A stretch of 64,000 bases of DNA from Streptomyces albus subsp. albus (lineage in GTDB: Bacteria > Actinomycetota > Actinomycetes > Streptomycetales > Streptomycetaceae). The stretch covers positions 62,001-126,000 of the forward strand of contig NZ_JOID01000016.1 of the NCBI RefSeq assembly GCF_000719865.1, given 5' to 3'. Positions within the stretch are counted from its first letter, which is position 1, and the number at the start of each line of letters is the position of its first letter. The notes under the pieces are model-generated. The model saw nothing but the letters and a program-made list of their open reading frames with translations, was not told where the DNA came from and made no database searches. Positions 61,767 through 64,000 of the stretch are shown in pieces. Made by a program: the position numbers and the translations under genes.

Positions 61767-61874
61767 CCCATGTCGTCAATCTGTAACCCGGCGCCCCACC
61801 CCAGGACATCTGGCGGCGGCAGCCTGTGGCCGATTCCCCACCGGCCAACGTCCCCCCATTCCCAGGGAGTTCCC

Positions 61875-62546
61875 ATGCCCCGTACCCACTCCGCCACCAC
61901 CCCGCGCGGCAAGGTCTACGCGCGTCGCGCCGGGCTGACCGCCGGGCTCGCCGCCCTGCTCGGCACGGTGCTGCTCAGCGGCCCCTCCGCGCACGCGGCG
62001 CCCCCCACCCCGCCGAGCGCCTCCACCGCCCGCAGCTACCTCTCCCAGCTGACGGTCAAGGCGGAAGGTTCCAGCAGCGGGTACAGCCGCGATCTGTTCC
62101 CGCACTGGAGCACCCAGAGCGGCAGCTGCAACACCCGGGAGGTCGTGCTCAAGCGCGACGGCACGAACGTCGAGCAGAACAGCTCCTGCGCGGCGGTCAG
62201 CGGCACCTGGCGCTCCCCGTACGACGGCGGCGTGTGGACCGCCGCCTCCGACGTCGACATCGACCACGTGGTGCCGCTCGCCGAGGCCTGGCGCTCCGGC
62301 GCCTCCTCCTGGACGACCAGCAAGCGGCAGGGTTTCGCCAACGACCTCACCCGCGCCCAGCTGATAGCCGTCACGGACAACGTGAACCAGTCCAAGGGCG
62401 ACCAGGACCCGGCGGAGTGGATGCCGCCGAGCAGCGGCTACCACTGCATGTACGCCCGCATGTGGGTCCAGGTGAAGCACCACTACGCCCTCTCGGTCGA
62501 CTCCGCCGAGAAGTCGGCGCTCAGCGGTGTGCTGAACGGCTGCTGA
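61875..62546 (+). CDS. Secreted HNH-family nuclease
   Basis: This 223-residue protein has a Sec signal peptide (about 1-42, LTAGLAALLGTVLLSGPSAHA). The GmrSD/DUF1524-like HNH domain has catalytic D130-H131 in DVDIDHVVPLAEAWRSGA and a following helix with NVNQSKGDQDPAEWMPP. Two Cys pairs (C85, C105 and two near the end) may form disulfides. Similar streptomycete enzymes degrade DNA outside the cell for nutrition or during mycelial turnover. GGGAG precedes the ATG. Confidence 0.92.
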   Translation: MPRTHSATTPRGKVYARRAGLTAGLAALLGTVLLSGPSAHAAPPTPPSASTARSYLSQLTVKAEGSSSGYSRDLFPHWSTQSGSCNTREVVLKRDGTNVEQNSSCAAVSGTWRSPYDGGVWTAASDVDIDHVVPLAEAWRSGASSWTTSKRQGFANDLTRAQLIAVTDNVNQSKGDQDPAEWMPPSSGYHCMYARMWVQVKHHYALSVDSAEKSALSGVLNGC

Positions 62547-62711
62547 ACCGTCCGGCACCCAAGTCCCGGCCGGCGGGGTGGGGTTGAGACGGCTCCTCGG
62601 GCTCGCCGGTTCCCCCGGCAGGCCACCGGGCCGGACCGCCCGCCGCCCGGGACTCCCCGCCTTCCTCCGTCGTTCCGTACCGTTGCGGGACGACGGAGGG
62701 AGGCGGTCACC

Positions 62712-64000
62712 ATGACCGGACTGCGGCTGGGACCGCTTTTGCGGTACGTGGACGCGCACAGCGCCACGGTCTGGATCGAGACGGACGGCCCGTGCGAGGC
62801 GGAGGTCCGCTGCGCGGGCGGCCCGGATGACGCGAGCACCGCGCTCGGCACGGACGGCGCGCCCGGTACAGCCGGCACAGGAGGCACCCCCGGAGCGAGC
62901 GCGGGCGGCGCTCCGGGTACGGCCGGCGCGGACGGCGCGCTCGGCTCGGAGGGCACCACCGGCACGGGCGGCATTCCCGGCGCGGAGGCCGCCACCGGCA
63001 CGGGCGGCACGCCCCGCGCGGGCGCGGCCGCCCCCGGCGGCACGGCCTCCCCGGCGGCGCCCGGCGGCACGGCCCGGAGCTGGCGGGTCGGCGGCCACCA
63101 CTACGCGCTGGTGACCGTCACCGGCCTGGCCCCGGAGAGCACCACCCCGTACCGGGTGCTGCTCGACGGCCGCCAGGTGTGGCCGCCGTCCGGCGGCGAC
63201 GAGCCCCTCCCCGTCATCCGCACCCTTCCGCGCCCCGGCACCGACGGCACGGACGGCCGCCCGCTGCGCGTGTCCTTCGGCTCCTGCCGCTGGGCCGCCC
63301 CGCCGTCCACCACCACGGCCGGCGGTCTCGGCCCGGACGCGCTGGACACCCTCTCCCTCCGGCTGGCCGCCGACCCGCACGCCGAGCGCCCCGACGTCCT
63401 GCTGCTCCTGGGCGACCAGGTGTACGCGGACGAGACCTCCGAGGCGACCCGGCGCTGGATCGCGGAGCGGCGCAGCCTGGAGGAGCCGCCGGGCGACCAG
63501 GTCGCGGACTACGAGGAGTACACCCGCCTCTACGACGAGTCCTGGTCCGACCCCGAGCTGCGCAGACTGCTGGCCACCGTCCCCAGCTGCATGATCTTCG
63601 ACGACCACGACGTCATCGACGACTGGAACACCAGCGAGGCCTGGCTGACGGAGATGGAGGCCACCGGCTGGTGGCGCGAGCGGGTGCTGTCCGGGCTGAT
63701 GTCCTACTGGGTCTACCAGCATCTGGGGAACCTCTCCCCCGCCGAACTGGCGGCCGACCCGCTCTTCACCGCCGTCCGGGAGGCGGCCGACGGCACCGCG
63801 CTCGTACGGGAGTTCGCGGCCGCCGCGTACGCCGACCCCACCCACGTCCGCTGGAGCTACCGCCGCGACTTCGGCCGGACCCGGCTCCTCATGGTCGACA
63901 CCCGCGCCGCCCGCGTGCTGCCCGAGCACCGGCGCGCGATGCTCGGCAAGGAGGAGTCCGACTGGCTGCGCGAACAGGCGCTGGCCGACCCGGGCTCGCG
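62712..64000 (+). CDS. PhoD-like metallophosphatase, cytosolic type, cut by window edge
   Basis: The frame is open to the end (430 residues visible). An N-terminal Ig-like domain (LGPLLRYVDAHSATVWIETD) is interrupted at about residues 42-118 by a Gly/Ala/Thr/Pro insertion (TAGTGGTPGASAGGAPGTAG). The phosphatase core follows, with RVSFGSCRWAAPPS, LLLLGDQVYADETS, MIFDDHDVIDDWN and DTRAARV. No signal peptide is present, unlike the first PhoD of this window. GGGAGG lies 8 nt upstream of the ATG. Confidence 0.9.
   Translation, partial: MTGLRLGPLLRYVDAHSATVWIETDGPCEAEVRCAGGPDDASTALGTDGAPGTAGTGGTPGASAGGAPGTAGADGALGSEGTTGTGGIPGAEAATGTGGTPRAGAAAPGGTASPAAPGGTARSWRVGGHHYALVTVTGLAPESTTPYRVLLDGRQVWPPSGGDEPLPVIRTLPRPGTDGTDGRPLRVSFGSCRWAAPPSTTTAGGLGPDALDTLSLRLAADPHAERPDVLLLLGDQVYADETSEATRRWIAERRSLEEPPGDQVADYEEYTRLYDESWSDPELRRLLATVPSCMIFDDHDVIDDWNTSEAWLTEMEATGWWRERVLSGLMSYWVYQHLGNLSPAELAADPLFTAVREAADGTALVREFAAAAYADPTHVRWSYRRDFGRTRLLMVDTRAARVLPEHRRAMLGKEESDWLREQALADPGS

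Larger units (their letters stand above)
61263..61874. other. Regulatory region: Mn riboswitch, heptamer repeat and dyad
   Basis: This 612-bp region contains the riboswitch for the gdt1-like gene (61340-61485, minus), the heptamer repeat 61561-61602 and the dyad 61742-61766 ahead of the nuclease gene. No other gene is seen. Confidence 0.5.

Overview
The window is about 73 % G+C, its genes have strong G/C preference at third codon positions, and it carries an actinobacterial RNase P RNA, a SapB-type (ram/amf) lanthipeptide cluster and rare TTA codons. It is a Streptomyces (or close relative) chromosome segment, mostly core-like, with a few rearranged or accessory spots.

Layout. 1-2.9 kb: Tat-exported PhoD phosphatase and rnpB. 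3.1-4.5 kb: ECF sigma factor with a SnoaL-like tail, overlapped tail-to-tail by a STAS-domain gene. 4.6-7.6 kb: two tandem Uma2-family genes whose duplicated 5' segment replaces the start of a MerR-type gene. 8.3-12.3 kb: yaaA, then (minus strand) the coupled NIF3 / zinc-ribbon / RNase H-phosphatase trio. 12.7-20.5 kb: hypothetical and membrane proteins, an SDR, a methyltransferase and a cell-wall amidase. 20.7-25.2 kb: glycosyltransferase-methyltransferase-prenyltransferase-like operon divergent from a KstR-like TetR regulator, with a perfect KstR-type box between them. 25.4-33.7 kb: ramR-ramB-ramA-ramS-ramC (SapB-like morphogen). 34.3-41.5 kb: cobalamin riboswitch followed by five genes, each overlapping the next by 4 nt: a secreted alpha/alpha-toroid protein, an SCO2322-type secreted protein, and EcfT, EcfAA and EcfS of an ECF importer. 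41.7-43.1 kb: orphan IS200/IS605-type element with TnpB only, lying between a likely promoter/operator and a DUF6230-DUF6114-secreted protein operon. 45-64 kb: GT87/PAP2 fusion, a frameshifted IPT/TIG surface protein, two tandem paralogs of an unknown family, GNAT, a DHA2 drug exporter with a MarR-like tail, two paralogous anchored peptidoglycan-binding proteins, a SnoaL protein, a HAD phosphatase, a GDT1-type manganese exporter under a yybP-ykoY riboswitch, a secreted HNH nuclease and a second PhoD-type phosphatase cut by the window edge.

How it fits together. The most striking unit is the B12-riboswitch operon. Its two secreted, C-terminally anchored proteins look like a split version of the alpha-barrel plus beta-domain design of animal intrinsic factor/transcobalamin, feeding an ECF transporter. 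Development is the second theme: ramR, the STAS gene, the DUF6230 gene and the gene two downstream of it each carry one in-frame TTA codon, which in Streptomyces makes translation depend on the bldA tRNA. A third theme is low-complexity Gly/Ala/Pro/Thr insertions in otherwise conserved proteins (RamA, RamB, EcfT, PhoD2, the 12.7 kb protein).

All functions are inferred from reading the sequence; no database search was run.
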